Positions 7,981 to 16,968 are shown, counted from the stretch's first letter. The stretch: 49,612 bases of DNA from an uncultured Prevotellaceae bacterium (GCA_902785695.1 CACZZQ010000018.1:1-49612); one strand, 5' to 3'. Notes: a model not told the origin generated them from the sequence alone. Made by a program: numbers and translations.

Positions 7981-9747
7981 ATGAAGTACTCTGATAGGAT
8001 AAAAGGGTTGGACAAAGGGCTCATTCTCTTTTGCCTTTTCACTATTTTACCTTTCACATCGTCTGCCCAAGAGCTGACGGTAACGGTAGATACGGTAGGC
8101 CAGCTGGCCAGCAAACTGACTGAGGACATCCGTTTCACGATGTCCGAACTAAAGGTATGCGGTCCGCTTAACGGCAACGACTTCAGGATCTTGCAATCCA
8201 TTGCCGGGCGCACGAAGCCCCGACGAGCCAGCGACCATAAGCTCCTGGTGCTCGACCTCTCAGAAGCCACCGTTCCTGAGAACAAAGGTGGATTCCGTAC
8301 TCGCGAAGGGGTATTGCCTGCAGCCTTGTTTATCAACTGCAAGGACTTGGAACGCGTGATACTGCCCAGCGATCTGGTGGAGATAGGCCGTAGCTGCTTC
8401 AGCGGCTGCACCAACCTGAAAACCGTGACGCTGCCTGAGACGCTGTCCATTATTGGCGAATATGCCTTCAATGGCTGCCCTACCCTTTCAGACATCACTC
8501 TGCCTCAGTCCATGCAAGCCATCAAGGGCCATGCCTTTGACGGATGTTCTTCACTGGAATGTATTGACCTTCCTGAGAATCTTACCACGCTGGAAGAGTA
8601 TGCCTTCAACAACTGTAAGATGTTGGAAACGGTAAATATTGAGGGGCAGATTAATCGCATTAGCAAGTCTGCATTCATGGGGTGTGAACGCATAAAAGAA
8701 CTGGCCCTACCCCAGTCGGTCACATATATTGGCAGCGATGCCTTCAAGGGTTGCGCTGCCATGGAGACAATCGATATGCCCGATGCGCTATCTGAAATAG
8801 AGACAAATGCCTTTGAAGGCTGTATCAGTCTGCGCAAGATGGAGCTTGGCACCGTATCATCCATAGGAAGCGAGGCCTTTAAAGACTGCACGAGCATGGG
8901 GTCATTACGTGTGGAAAACGTGAAGCGCATAGGTGTAAGTGCTTTCCAGAATTGCAGCAGTCTTCAAGATGTCAGCATAGAAGGCGTATTGTCGGCCATC
9001 AGTTCAGAAGCATTTTCCAGTTGCACAAGCCTCAGCTCCATCAGCCTGCCATCAACAATCAAGGCCATAGGAGCAGATGCATTTTACGACTGCAAATCGT
9101 TGACTAAGATAGAATTGCCTGCCTCGCTGTCGAATATCGGCAATCGAGCCTTTATGAACTGCGCCAGCCTGATGCAAGTCACCATTCCCAAGCTGACGAA
9201 GAAAATGGGCAGTAGCGTCTTTGAAGGATGCATCTCCTTGGACAGTGTCTCGATAGAAGGTTTCATTGACAAGCTGGATGACAACGTATTTCGCAATTGT
9301 CACTCGCTACGCATCGTGAACCTGCCCGTATCTGTCAAGAGCGTTGAAGACAATGCCTTCCAGGACTGCCCCTCACTCATCGCTATCGACTTACCTATCT
9401 CAGTGAACAAGATTGGAGACAATGCCTTTGAGAAATGCGCATCGCTGACAACCATGATTATCCCTGCTGCCTGTAAGTCCATTGGCAGTGCAGCTTTTCG
9501 CGAGTGTAGCGGACTGACACGCATAGAATTCCCTGCAGCGCTCAAGAAGATTGGAGGTAATGCGTTTGCGAAATGTGCCTCGCTGAAAGACATTGCATTC
9601 AGTTCACCCGTACCACCCACGATTAGTCCTACCTCATTCAGAGGCCTTGTGGCTGTAGCCTGTACGCTACAAGTACCCAAAGGTTCCAGAAACGCTTACG
9701 CCAAAGACAAGACGTGGAAGAAAATAGCCAAGATCATAGAACAATAA
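7981..9747 (+). CDS. secreted BspA-type leucine-rich repeat protein
   Basis: 588 residues. A hydrophobic N-terminal segment (LILFCLFTILPFTSS) with a probable cleavage after SSAQ indicates export. From about residue 105 to 550 the protein is a string of ~23-residue repeats of the LRR_5/BspA type: AFxxCxSLxxIxLPxSVxxIGxxAF. The closing segment (TLQVPKGSRNAYAKDKTWKK) is the standard cap of these proteins. The family includes surface adhesins of oral Bacteroidota such as BspA of Tannerella; binding partners here are unknown. No sorting tail follows the cap. It lies between trmB and mrp on the same strand, 44 and 19 nt away. Confidence 0.88.
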   Translation: MKYSDRIKGLDKGLILFCLFTILPFTSSAQELTVTVDTVGQLASKLTEDIRFTMSELKVCGPLNGNDFRILQSIAGRTKPRRASDHKLLVLDLSEATVPENKGGFRTREGVLPAALFINCKDLERVILPSDLVEIGRSCFSGCTNLKTVTLPETLSIIGEYAFNGCPTLSDITLPQSMQAIKGHAFDGCSSLECIDLPENLTTLEEYAFNNCKMLETVNIEGQINRISKSAFMGCERIKELALPQSVTYIGSDAFKGCAAMETIDMPDALSEIETNAFEGCISLRKMELGTVSSIGSEAFKDCTSMGSLRVENVKRIGVSAFQNCSSLQDVSIEGVLSAISSEAFSSCTSLSSISLPSTIKAIGADAFYDCKSLTKIELPASLSNIGNRAFMNCASLMQVTIPKLTKKMGSSVFEGCISLDSVSIEGFIDKLDDNVFRNCHSLRIVNLPVSVKSVEDNAFQDCPSLIAIDLPISVNKIGDNAFEKCASLTTMIIPAACKSIGSAAFRECSGLTRIEFPAALKKIGGNAFAKCASLKDIAFSSPVPPTISPTSFRGLVAVACTLQVPKGSRNAYAKDKTWKKIAKIIEQ

Positions 9748-9766
9748 ACTTGAACAAACAAGAGAA

Positions 9767-10864
9767 ATGACATTATATCCAAAACTTATCATAGATGCGC
9801 TTGCCACAGTAACGTATGCCGGCACAAAGAAAAACTTGGTTGATAGCGAGATGATAGCCGACACGCCCAGCATTAACGGGCAGAAGGTGAAAGTGGTGTT
9901 GCTGTTTCCACGCGACACTGACCCTTTCTTGAAATCAACTGTCAAGGCAGCCGAGGCAGCCATCAAATACCACTGTGGACAGGACATAGAAGTAACCATA
10001 GAGACGGAATTCAAGTCTAAACCGCGTCCAGAAGTGGAGAAACTGCTCCCAGGAGTGAAAAACATCATTGCCGTAAGTAGCGGCAAGGGAGGCGTTGGAA
10101 AATCTACCGTATCGGCCAATTTGGCTATAGCACTGGCTCGTCTGGGCTATAAAGTGGGGCTGTTGGACACTGACATCTTCGGTCCGTCGATGCCTAAGAT
10201 GTTCCATGTGGAGGATGCCCGTCCCTATGCTGTCAATGTGGACGGTCGTGACCTGATCTGTCCTATCGAGCAATACGGTGTCAAGCTGCTCAGCATCGGG
10301 TTCTTCGTCAATCCAGATACTGCTACACTTTGGCGAGGCGGCATGGCTACCAGTGCGCTGAAACAGCTCATTGCCGATGCCGACTGGGGCGAGTTGGACT
10401 ACTTCATACTGGATACGCCTCCTGGCACCAGCGACATACACCTGACACTGCTACAGACACTGAGCATCACTGGCGCAATCATCGTCAGCACCCCACAACA
10501 GGTGGCATTAGCCGATGCACGCAAGGGTATAGATATGTATCGCAACGAGAAAGTCAATGTGCCTATCTTGGGATTGATAGAAAACATGGCTTGGTTTACA
10601 CCTGCCGAACTGCCTGAGAACAAATACTACATCTTTGGCAAGGAAGGCTGCAAGAAACTGGCAGAAGAAATGAACGTGCCACTCTTAGCCCAGATACCTA
10701 TTGTACAGAGCATCTGCGAGAGTGGAGACGAGGGTGCACCTGCTGCCACCAAGGTGGACACGATGACGGGACAGGCTTTCATCAACCTGGCACAGGCTGT
10801 GGTCACTGTGGTTAACCGCCGCAACAAAGAGATACCAAAGACAAAGATTGTGGGGGTCAATTAA
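9767..10864 (+). CDS. mrp: Mrp/NBP35-type Fe-S cluster carrier ATPase
   Basis: 365 residues. N-terminal MIP18/DUF59-like domain (residues ~1-85), then a P-loop ATPase with deviant Walker A SSGKGGVGKST (G106-T114), LLDTDIFGPSMP, and the DTPPGTSD motif. The family (ApbC/Mrp) binds and delivers Fe-S clusters in the cytoplasm. The CxxC pair that holds the bridging cluster in enterobacterial Mrp is not present at the equivalent place; the sequence reads ENMAWFTPAELPENKYYIFG. Cluster binding here may therefore differ. It follows the BspA-like gene by 19 nt and ends in a terminator that runs into the convergent permease gene. Confidence 0.9.
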   Translation: MTLYPKLIIDALATVTYAGTKKNLVDSEMIADTPSINGQKVKVVLLFPRDTDPFLKSTVKAAEAAIKYHCGQDIEVTIETEFKSKPRPEVEKLLPGVKNIIAVSSGKGGVGKSTVSANLAIALARLGYKVGLLDTDIFGPSMPKMFHVEDARPYAVNVDGRDLICPIEQYGVKLLSIGFFVNPDTATLWRGGMATSALKQLIADADWGELDYFILDTPPGTSDIHLTLLQTLSITGAIIVSTPQQVALADARKGIDMYRNEKVNVPILGLIENMAWFTPAELPENKYYIFGKEGCKKLAEEMNVPLLAQIPIVQSICESGDEGAPAATKVDTMTGQAFINLAQAVVTVVNRRNKEIPKTKIVGVN

Positions 10865-10890
10865 GAAGGAGAAACAAGAAACAGAGTATA

Positions 10891-10924
10891 AGAGGCGACA
10901 AGACTATTCTTGTCGTCTCTTTTT
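10891..10924 (+). terminator. terminator after mrp
   Basis: A 12-bp stem (10891-10902 with 10909-10920, one G-T pair) with a 6-nt loop and a T run at 10920-10924. The right arm lies inside the last codons of the convergent permease gene, whose stop is in the loop. Confidence 0.75.
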
Positions 10925-12139
10925 CATTTCGCGATAGCGCCAATAAGCATCGTGACGGGCCAGGTAAATCTGGTAGCCGTAAACCACACATGCCAGCCAG
11001 AAATACACAAAGGTATGTAACCACAGTATATGCAACTCCGTAGAGACATCGCTGATGGTGGCACCCATTGAGTTAAGACGCACATAGGCCTTCACGCCAA
11101 ACGTGGATGGGAAAACCCAAGACACGCCCTGCCAGAACCCAGGGATGTTGCTCTGCGGCCAACTGACACCTGTAAGGAACAGCAGTGGGACTGAAATAAA
11201 GACCATCAGCAGCATCACGTTCTCACGATACCTCACAATACACGACACCACAATGCCAAAGAAGATACATGCCAACGTATAGGGCAACATCAGTGCAAGA
11301 AGTGGTTGCCATGCGGCCAGTTGGGGGAAGTGAAACAGTCGGGGTACGACAATCACCAGCCAGGCACCCATGATAGCATATATCATAAAATAGCATAGCG
11401 ATTTGCCCAGGACAATACGGAACACGTTCTGATAGGGACGCGAAACAGGTATCAACTGGTGGTAACGGTTGCGTTCTCGGGCCGTACCTGCCGACATACC
11501 TATACCTAACACTAACGTCTGTTGCAGAATCAGTATCAGCACACCTGGCAACACAAACGAACCATAACCTCCCTGGGGATTGAAGATAGGCACATCAGCA
11601 TAATCCAGCGGACGCGCAGAGATGGCCTCCTCGCGACTCGTGAAATGCCGCCCTAACTTCGTCTGTATCTCCGTACCCATCTGCATAGACACCAATTGGG
11701 CGGTCTGGAAGAGGGCTTTATAGGTCAGCATCAGACTCATATCGCAATAGACGCTGATGGTGCCTTGCTGCATACGATAGACGTTTGACTCAAAATCGCT
11801 TGGTATCAGATAGATGCCTTTTACAAGCTGACGACTCACCAGTGACTTGGCTTCATCCAAGTCCTGTGCATAATATGCCACTTTCACATCGGCAGAGGCA
11901 TCGCACATACGGATAAACTGTCGCGAGAGAGATGTGTGCGACTGATCCACCACAGCCACAGGTACATCATGCACCGTCTCGTTATTGTATATCCAAGAAT
12001 AGAGCAGAGGATAGATTAATGGTACGATGATAAAGAAAATAAGCATCCCCTCATCCTTGAACACCTGTTTCAGCTCTTCACGCCAGATAAAAAAGGTGTC
12101 ATTAATCTTCCTTCTGAAACTGTTACGGTATATAGACAT
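10904..12139 (-). CDS. ABC-2 type transporter permease (downstream copy)
   Basis: 411 residues. An N-terminal transmembrane segment (GMLIFFIIVPLIYPLLYSW) is followed by a large extracytoplasmic domain (VAVVDQSHTSLSRQFIRMC...), then five hydrophobic segments in the C-terminal half. This is the ABC2_membrane_3 layout seen in YhhJ/YbhR permeases. It would form the inner-membrane channel of an exporter with the paralogous permease just upstream, which its start overlaps by 17 nt. No ATP-binding subunit is encoded in this run of genes. Substrate unknown; related systems export drugs or lipids. Confidence 0.85.
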   Translation of the reverse strand: MSIYRNSFRRKINDTFFIWREELKQVFKDEGMLIFFIIVPLIYPLLYSWIYNNETVHDVPVAVVDQSHTSLSRQFIRMCDASADVKVAYYAQDLDEAKSLVSRQLVKGIYLIPSDFESNVYRMQQGTISVYCDMSLMLTYKALFQTAQLVSMQMGTEIQTKLGRHFTSREEAISARPLDYADVPIFNPQGGYGSFVLPGVLILILQQTLVLGIGMSAGTARERNRYHQLIPVSRPYQNVFRIVLGKSLCYFMIYAIMGAWLVIVVPRLFHFPQLAAWQPLLALMLPYTLACIFFGIVVSCIVRYRENVMLLMVFISVPLLFLTGVSWPQSNIPGFWQGVSWVFPSTFGVKAYVRLNSMGATISDVSTELHILWLHTFVYFWLACVVYGYQIYLARHDAYWRYREMKKRRQE

Positions 12140-13292
12140 AAGTCAGCATTGCGTTCTTGATTTTCTTAATGACCAGCCAAGGCATCAGTATGAAGGCTAC
12201 CAATGCGGCAAAGTGGAACCATGCTTCAAGCAGTGGGAAGCCGTTGAATACCGTAATCTGGTATAACATATAGTAATGGCGCAGAGGAAACAGCCATGAG
12301 AGCGACTGAAGTGCGCCGTCCATACCCATTACAGGGAAAGCTGAACCTACCATCGACAAACTGAGCACAGCCCATAGCGAACACACACTCATGGACATAC
12401 GGAGCGAAGGCATCAGTCCGAAGGCGAAGATGCCAAAGCCCTGAGCTGCCAACACCTGCATGAGACCAAGCAATATCATCATCCAGGAACTGCCCTGATG
12501 AGGGAAGTGAAGCACATAGAACACATAGTATTCATAGCCATAGACCAGTGCCAGCCATATCAGTGTATGGGGCAGGAATTTTCCTATCGTGGCAACAACA
12601 ATGCGGTTGTCGGCCTTTTCCAGCCACTCTTTTGATGTTCCGAACTTTAATTCTGTACCAAGTGAATAAGCAGATATCAGAAGGATAAACAATATGATGA
12701 CACCTGGCACCAGCATCGTTGACAAATAAGAGTTATAGCTGGTCCAGGGGTTCGCAATCTGATGCAGGTCTATGCGGATGGGTTGCAGGAAAGCCTGTAT
12801 CTGTGCATCGGTAAATCCTTTAGCCCGCATCGTGGCTTGACCTACTGCTGCCGATCCCAACGTACTGATAGTCTTCAAATCCTTCATCAGCAGGGCGCCA
12901 GAAGCCAGCGTCGTATAGGAATAATAAAACGATATCTTGGGTTGGCGACCTGCCATCAGGCTCTCTGTTGTGCCTTTCGGAATATAAAGGAACGCATAGA
13001 TCTTGTTCTCCTGAATATCACGTCGAGCCTCAGAAACACTTGGATAATGAGCCACCACCTTTGACATCTGGAAAGCATCAAGTCGCTGCACCAGTGAACG
13101 CGACGTAGACGTGTTATCCAAGTCTACTACGCCCACCGGCATATCTGTAGGCAGTCCGTCATCCATCATTGAGGTGAAGAAAATCATCACCATCAAGGGA
13201 AAGACCACCATGCAGAACAAATAAATATGGTTCCGTTTAAGGATTCCCAATTCTCGCAGTCCTACCTCGTATATTAATCTCAGCGTCTTCAC
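12123..13292 (-). CDS. ABC-2 type transporter permease (upstream copy)
   Basis: 389 residues with the same plan as its neighbour: one N-terminal transmembrane segment (IYLFCMVVFPLMVMIFFTS), a periplasmic domain (VGVVDLDNTSTSRSLVQRL), and a C-terminal membrane block. The pair most likely makes a heterodimer. Its 3' end overlaps the next permease by 17 nt, pointing to translational coupling. A 34-nt dispersed repeat (13299-13332) fills the gap between this start and the upstream HlyD gene. Confidence 0.85.
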   Translation of the reverse strand: MKTLRLIYEVGLRELGILKRNHIYLFCMVVFPLMVMIFFTSMMDDGLPTDMPVGVVDLDNTSTSRSLVQRLDAFQMSKVVAHYPSVSEARRDIQENKIYAFLYIPKGTTESLMAGRQPKISFYYSYTTLASGALLMKDLKTISTLGSAAVGQATMRAKGFTDAQIQAFLQPIRIDLHQIANPWTSYNSYLSTMLVPGVIILFILLISAYSLGTELKFGTSKEWLEKADNRIVVATIGKFLPHTLIWLALVYGYEYYVFYVLHFPHQGSSWMMILLGLMQVLAAQGFGIFAFGLMPSLRMSMSVCSLWAVLSLSMVGSAFPVMGMDGALQSLSWLFPLRHYYMLYQITVFNGFPLLEAWFHFAALVAFILMPWLVIKKIKNAMLTYVYIP

Positions 13293-13298
13293 TCTATA

Positions 13299-13332
13299 GC
13301 GGCAGCAAATTCTTCACTCTTCACTCTTCACT
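13299..13332. repeat. 34-nt dispersed repeat, copy 1 (intergenic)
   Basis: GCGGCAGCAAATTC followed by CTTCACT-type units. The same 34 bases occur at 19760-19793 inside cydB. Here it occupies nearly all of the space between the permease start (13292) and the HlyD stop, and overlaps that stop codon. Confidence 0.85.
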
Positions 13333-14317
13333 TAATAATCAGCGACATACCCGGACGCAGACCTTCCATCTTCTCCACAGGACGTGCTTTCACCTCAAAG
13401 GTCTTCAGGTCATACTGGCCATTGGCCTTCGTTGCCTTCCATACGGCATACGAACCCTGGTCCTTCATGTGATACACCTTCATCTTCACCTCTTTATTAA
13501 AGGCGGGTACAAAAGCCGTGAACTCAGTACCTATCTCCATACCGTTCAGCTGATCCTCACGTACATTAAAAGTACCCCACATATCGTTCATCATCGAGAT
13601 GGTCATAATGGGGCTGCCTGTACCTACCAGTTCGCCCACCTTCGGATAGATGCTGCTCACCTCACCGTCCATCTGGGCTGTCTGTACGGTCTCGCCAATA
13701 TAAGCGTTAACTTCCTGTACAGCACCCTTGGCACGGTTCAACTGAGCCTGTGCAGCCATCTTCTCTTCCTCGCGGGCACCATTGACGGCCATGTCGTACT
13801 GACTCTTGGCAGCTTTCATCTGGGCTTCTGATGCCTTGAAATAAGCCAGAGCCTCATCACGCTTCTGTGCACTCACCACGCCCTCGTCGAACAGACGCTG
13901 TACGCGGTTGTAGGATTTCTCCGCAATCTCCAATGCGGCAGAAGCTTGCTGATACAACTGGTAAGCACCCTGCACCTGCTCTTTACGGGCACCGTTCTTT
14001 GCCATCCGATCCAATGCGGCGGCACCGTCCTCCACCCCCTGAGCCTGCATCATCTTGGCACGCACCTCAGGCGCATCGAGAATAGCCAGCGTGTCGCCGG
14101 CATGAACGAAGTCACCCTCCTTCACACGGATTTCAAGTATACGGCCTGGTACCTTGCTCGACACACGATACTCGGACACTTCCACTTGACCCTGAATAAT
14201 CTCCGGGTCGCGGCCCAGTGCGAAAAAGCCGATGAGAGCCACTACGATAACAACTGCTGCAAAGCCTACAATGGCATACAGAATGTTATGATGCTGTTTT
14301 TTTGCTTGATTACTCAT
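13328..14317 (-). CDS. HlyD/EmrA-type periplasmic adaptor protein
   Basis: 329 residues. A single N-terminal membrane anchor (ILYAIVGFAAVVIVVALIGFFAL) is followed by the biotinyl-lipoyl-like half motif (VSSKVPGRILEIRVKEGDFVHAGDTLAILD), a long alpha-helical hairpin (~70-190), the second lipoyl half (DGEVSSIYPKVGELVGTGSPI) and a beta-barrel. The protein would bridge the ABC-2 permeases in the inner membrane with the TolC-like protein encoded just upstream. The same layout is seen in YhiI/YbhG adaptors. The order coiled-coil protein - TolC - HlyD - permease - permease on one strand supports one operon. Confidence 0.88.
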   Translation of the reverse strand: MSNQAKKQHHNILYAIVGFAAVVIVVALIGFFALGRDPEIIQGQVEVSEYRVSSKVPGRILEIRVKEGDFVHAGDTLAILDAPEVRAKMMQAQGVEDGAAALDRMAKNGARKEQVQGAYQLYQQASAALEIAEKSYNRVQRLFDEGVVSAQKRDEALAYFKASEAQMKAAKSQYDMAVNGAREEEKMAAQAQLNRAKGAVQEVNAYIGETVQTAQMDGEVSSIYPKVGELVGTGSPIMTISMMNDMWGTFNVREDQLNGMEIGTEFTAFVPAFNKEVKMKVYHMKDQGSYAVWKATKANGQYDLKTFEVKARPVEKMEGLRPGMSLIIK

Positions 14318-14331
14318 ATCTGATAATGCTT

Positions 14332-14413
14332 AATTCTTAATGCTTAATGCTCAATGCATAATTCTTAATGCTTAATGCTCAATGCATAATTCTTAATGCT
14401 TAATGCTCAATGC
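14332..14413. repeat. 28-bp tandem repeat, about 2.9 copies
   Basis: Two identical 28-bp units (14332-14359, 14360-14387) and a third that diverges after 26 bases (14388-14413), made of TTAATGC/TCAATGC variants. It fills the gap between the tolC-like and hlyD-like genes. Spacing could vary by slippage. It is not a CRISPR array, since there are no spacers. Confidence 0.85.
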
Positions 14414-14424
14414 TTAATACTTAA

Positions 14425-15948
14425 TTAATAGAGGGTTCCTAATGCTTTGTTCAGCTCAACCTGACTCAGTTTCACGGCAATCTGCGCATCAATCAGCTGG
14501 GATTGTGCCTGTAGCCAGGCTGTCTGTGCCTCCATCACAACAGTGGGAGCAATGACCCCTTCCTTAAAGCCCAGATTGGCAGTACGCAAGTTCTCTTCTG
14601 CTTTTTCTATACCTGACTGAGCCATCGTCAGACGTTTGTTAGCCTCATCTACCTTGAAGGTATTCTGGTTCACTTGCAACTCTATTTTTTCGCGTGCCTC
14701 CTCCAGTTCCAAGTTGGCAATGGCCGTTGCACCTTTCGAGGCACGAACCTTATAAGCCACATCACCCCAGTTCCACAAGGGTACGCGAACCAACAGGCCC
14801 ACATTCCAGAAGCCTCCGAATTTCTTCTCAAAGCCGTTCATTACATTGGGATTACTCACGGCATAGCCTCCCATCAGTGCAACCTGTGGCAAGTTACCTG
14901 CTTTCAGTATTTTCGTTGCCTGTTTCGACATATCAACGGTATTACCCAGCATTTTCAGTTCCGGACGGTTTTCTATGGCTTGTGCCACGTCTAACTGTGG
15001 CTGCAGGGTCACTACCGCAAGATTCTCTGAATCCTCATCGGCCAGTGTGATCTGCTCGTCCATTGGGAGTCCCACCATCTGACAAAGCAGCATCTTCGAC
15101 AGTACCAGTCCGTCGTTCACGCGTTGCAACGTCATCTCGGCCTCGTTGACCTTTACACTGACACTGAGTCCCTCACTACGTGTGGCCACTCCTTCTTCTA
15201 TCATGCGTTGCACGTCGCTGTCGAACTTCTTGATCAATTCCAGATAGCTCTCAGCCAGGCGTTTTTTGTTTTTCAGCGATACAACCTGCCAGTAGGCCTG
15301 GTCTGTGGAGTAAATCACGCTCTGCCGGCGTATGCTGGCAGAATTAGCGGCAAAGTCCTCGTTCAGGTCAGCCAGCTTATTCAAGGCAACGATGCTTCCT
15401 CCAAGGAATACGGGCTGCGTCACCAGCACAGAACCAGCAAAGATATGGCGGGTGTCCGTGCGGAAAGCATCCACAATCTTCTGTCCTTCGGTATCCAGCA
15501 AGCCAGCCATATTCGTGGCACCCTGCGTCAAAGACTGCTGCACGTGTGCACCCATCTGTTGGATAGCTTCTACAGGCGCGCCCAGCTGTCCCAGCATATT
15601 GCCCAACTGTCCCATGACATTCTGGACTCCACCACCCAAACCCGATAATGCAGGCAGGGCATTTGTTCCCAGATTGGACAAATTGCTCTTTTGCTCATTG
15701 TTTAAAATGGAAATCTCCTCGCTCGTAAACTGATATGAGCCTATCGCACTGACGTGGGGCAGATATTTCGTACGGGCCGATTTCCTAAGGTTAGCGGCTA
15801 TGTCCTGCTTCAGTTGCTGCACCCCTATCTGCTTATTGTTTCGCAGAGCCATTGCACGGCAACTGTCCAGACTCAGTAAATGCTGAGCCGAAGCTGGCGT
15901 AACGCCAACAGCCAATAGCCAATAGCCAATAGCAAGAACTTTCTTCAT
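14425..15948 (-). CDS. TolC-family outer membrane efflux protein
   Basis: 507 residues. The N-terminal signal peptide is followed by two OEP repeats of long helices (for example residues ~200-290 and ~410-490, ending SQLIDAQIAVKLSQVELNKALG), as in TolC. A Gly/Gln-rich insertion (residues ~75-160, including LSGLGGGVQNVMGQLGNMLG) is extra relative to E. coli TolC and seems common in Bacteroidota versions. The protein forms the trimeric outer-membrane duct for the exporter. The signal peptide is encoded by a 7-bp tandem repeat (15911-15931), so loss or gain of a unit would shift the frame. Start is 4 nt after the stop of the coiled-coil gene. Confidence 0.88.
   Translation of the reverse strand: MKKVLAIGYWLLAVGVTPASAQHLLSLDSCRAMALRNNKQIGVQQLKQDIAANLRKSARTKYLPHVSAIGSYQFTSEEISILNNEQKSNLSNLGTNALPALSGLGGGVQNVMGQLGNMLGQLGAPVEAIQQMGAHVQQSLTQGATNMAGLLDTEGQKIVDAFRTDTRHIFAGSVLVTQPVFLGGSIVALNKLADLNEDFAANSASIRRQSVIYSTDQAYWQVVSLKNKKRLAESYLELIKKFDSDVQRMIEEGVATRSEGLSVSVKVNEAEMTLQRVNDGLVLSKMLLCQMVGLPMDEQITLADEDSENLAVVTLQPQLDVAQAIENRPELKMLGNTVDMSKQATKILKAGNLPQVALMGGYAVSNPNVMNGFEKKFGGFWNVGLLVRVPLWNWGDVAYKVRASKGATAIANLELEEAREKIELQVNQNTFKVDEANKRLTMAQSGIEKAEENLRTANLGFKEGVIAPTVVMEAQTAWLQAQSQLIDAQIAVKLSQVELNKALGTLY
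15911..15931. repeat. heptamer repeat (GCCAATA x3) inside the tolC signal sequence
   Basis: Three perfect copies of GCCAATA on the plus strand, encoding the hydrophobic core AIGYWLLAVG of the signal peptide on the minus strand. Seven is not a multiple of three, so any copy-number change frameshifts the gene near its start. Confidence 0.8.
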
Positions 15949-15951
15949 AAA

Positions 15952-16821
15952 TTATTCAAAGGTAAAGGTTTTCGTTCCTATCATATTGCCATCGGCAAAG
16001 ATGCTCACACGATACTGACCGGCATCGAGGAATTCATTCACTTGCCAATAAGTCTGTACGTTGAGTTCTTCGCCTGTATATTCCACCACCTTCTTCATCG
16101 AGTATTCCAGCTGACGGTTCTCGTATGGGAAAGTACCCGCTGTCAGTATCTGTCCGGCAGGTGTCTGTATACGCACATAGAGCGTACGGTTACCGTTGGT
16201 TGCCGTCACGTTGCGTGCTATGTTGAAGCCCACTTGAATGGTCTTGCAGTCCTTCATCTTCTTGGCACTCTTCTGACGTTTGTTCAGTATACTCATTGAT
16301 ATGGCTGTAGCATCCAGTTGGGCAGCAATGGCCACTTTCTCTGTCAGGTTCTGCTTCTCCTGACGCAGGTCAGCATTGACGCTGTTAGAATGGGCCAGCT
16401 GGTCCTTCACGTTTTCGTTCTCAGCAATCAGCTGCTGGTTCACCTGATTCAGCGAGTCAACCTGACGGATATACGAACGCAGCACTTCGCGCACCGTAGC
16501 CAATTCCTTCTTCAGTCGGGCTATCTCGCGTGCATCGGCAGCCTTCACGTTCTTCAGTTCCTGCAACAGCTGCTGTGTGCGCATCTGCTCTTGGGTCAAC
16601 TGAGCAATAATCGAGTCGTTGTTGATTTGCGTCATCATCTCGCTGTACTGCAGCGACAGACGTTCGTAATCGTTCTCCATCTCCTGCTTGTCCAGTTCGG
16701 CAAGTTCCAGCATCTCCAATTTCTCCTGTTCCAGATTCCTGTTATCCAGCAGCAAATACATCAAGCCCCCTGCCATGGCAAGGATGACAACAACGACTGC
16801 TGCTACGAGTGCTTTCTTCAT
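15952..16821 (-). CDS. membrane-anchored coiled-coil protein, function unknown
   Basis: 289 residues. A 20-residue N-terminal membrane segment (ALVAAVVVVILAMAGGLMYL) is followed by a long heptad-like coiled coil (residues ~28-165, rich in E, Q, L, K) and a C-terminal beta domain (~190-289, with TLYVRIQTPAGQIL and GQYRVSIFADG). I recognise it only as a conserved Bacteroidota type without assigned function. It is the first gene of the exporter operon, ending 4 nt before the tolC-like start, so it may help assemble or space the exporter in the periplasm; this rests on position and shape only. A full promoter precedes it at 16863-16894. Confidence 0.7.
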   Translation of the reverse strand: MKKALVAAVVVVILAMAGGLMYLLLDNRNLEQEKLEMLELAELDKQEMENDYERLSLQYSEMMTQINNDSIIAQLTQEQMRTQQLLQELKNVKAADAREIARLKKELATVREVLRSYIRQVDSLNQVNQQLIAENENVKDQLAHSNSVNADLRQEKQNLTEKVAIAAQLDATAISMSILNKRQKSAKKMKDCKTIQVGFNIARNVTATNGNRTLYVRIQTPAGQILTAGTFPYENRQLEYSMKKVVEYTGEELNVQTYWQVNEFLDAGQYRVSIFADGNMIGTKTFTFE

Positions 16822-16862
16822 CTTATTACCTATAAATACCTATTTTAATATAAATATGGATG

Positions 16863-16894
16863 CAAAAGTAATAGTTTTTAGCTAAATAGCCAAA
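16863..16894 (-). promoter_or_regulatory. promoter of the exporter operon
   Basis: On the minus strand TTTG (16894-16891), 20 nt, TACTTTTG (16870-16863), 42 nt before the ATG at 16821. Its -33 box is one arm of the palindrome GCCAAA-N5-TTTGGC (16889-16905) whose other arm is the -33 box of the opposite promoter. Confidence 0.7.
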
Positions 16895-16899
16895 GAAAA

Positions 16900-16931
16900 T
16901 TTGGCACTTTAAATTTATTTTACTATCTTTG
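16900..16931 (+). promoter_or_regulatory. promoter of the DUF4492-cydAB operon
   Basis: TTTG (16900-16903), 20 nt, TATCTTTG (16924-16931), then a 37-nt leader to the ATG at 16969. It is back to back with the exporter promoter and shares the palindrome at 16889-16905, so a regulator or polymerase bound there could affect both. Confidence 0.75.
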
Positions 16932-16968
16932 TCGCATAAAACAAACAATCTGTTTCCAATAACGAACT

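Noticed and set aside
14332-14413. Possible CRISPR array
   Set aside because: The 28-bp units are directly adjacent with no spacers and there are no cas genes; it is a simple tandem repeat.
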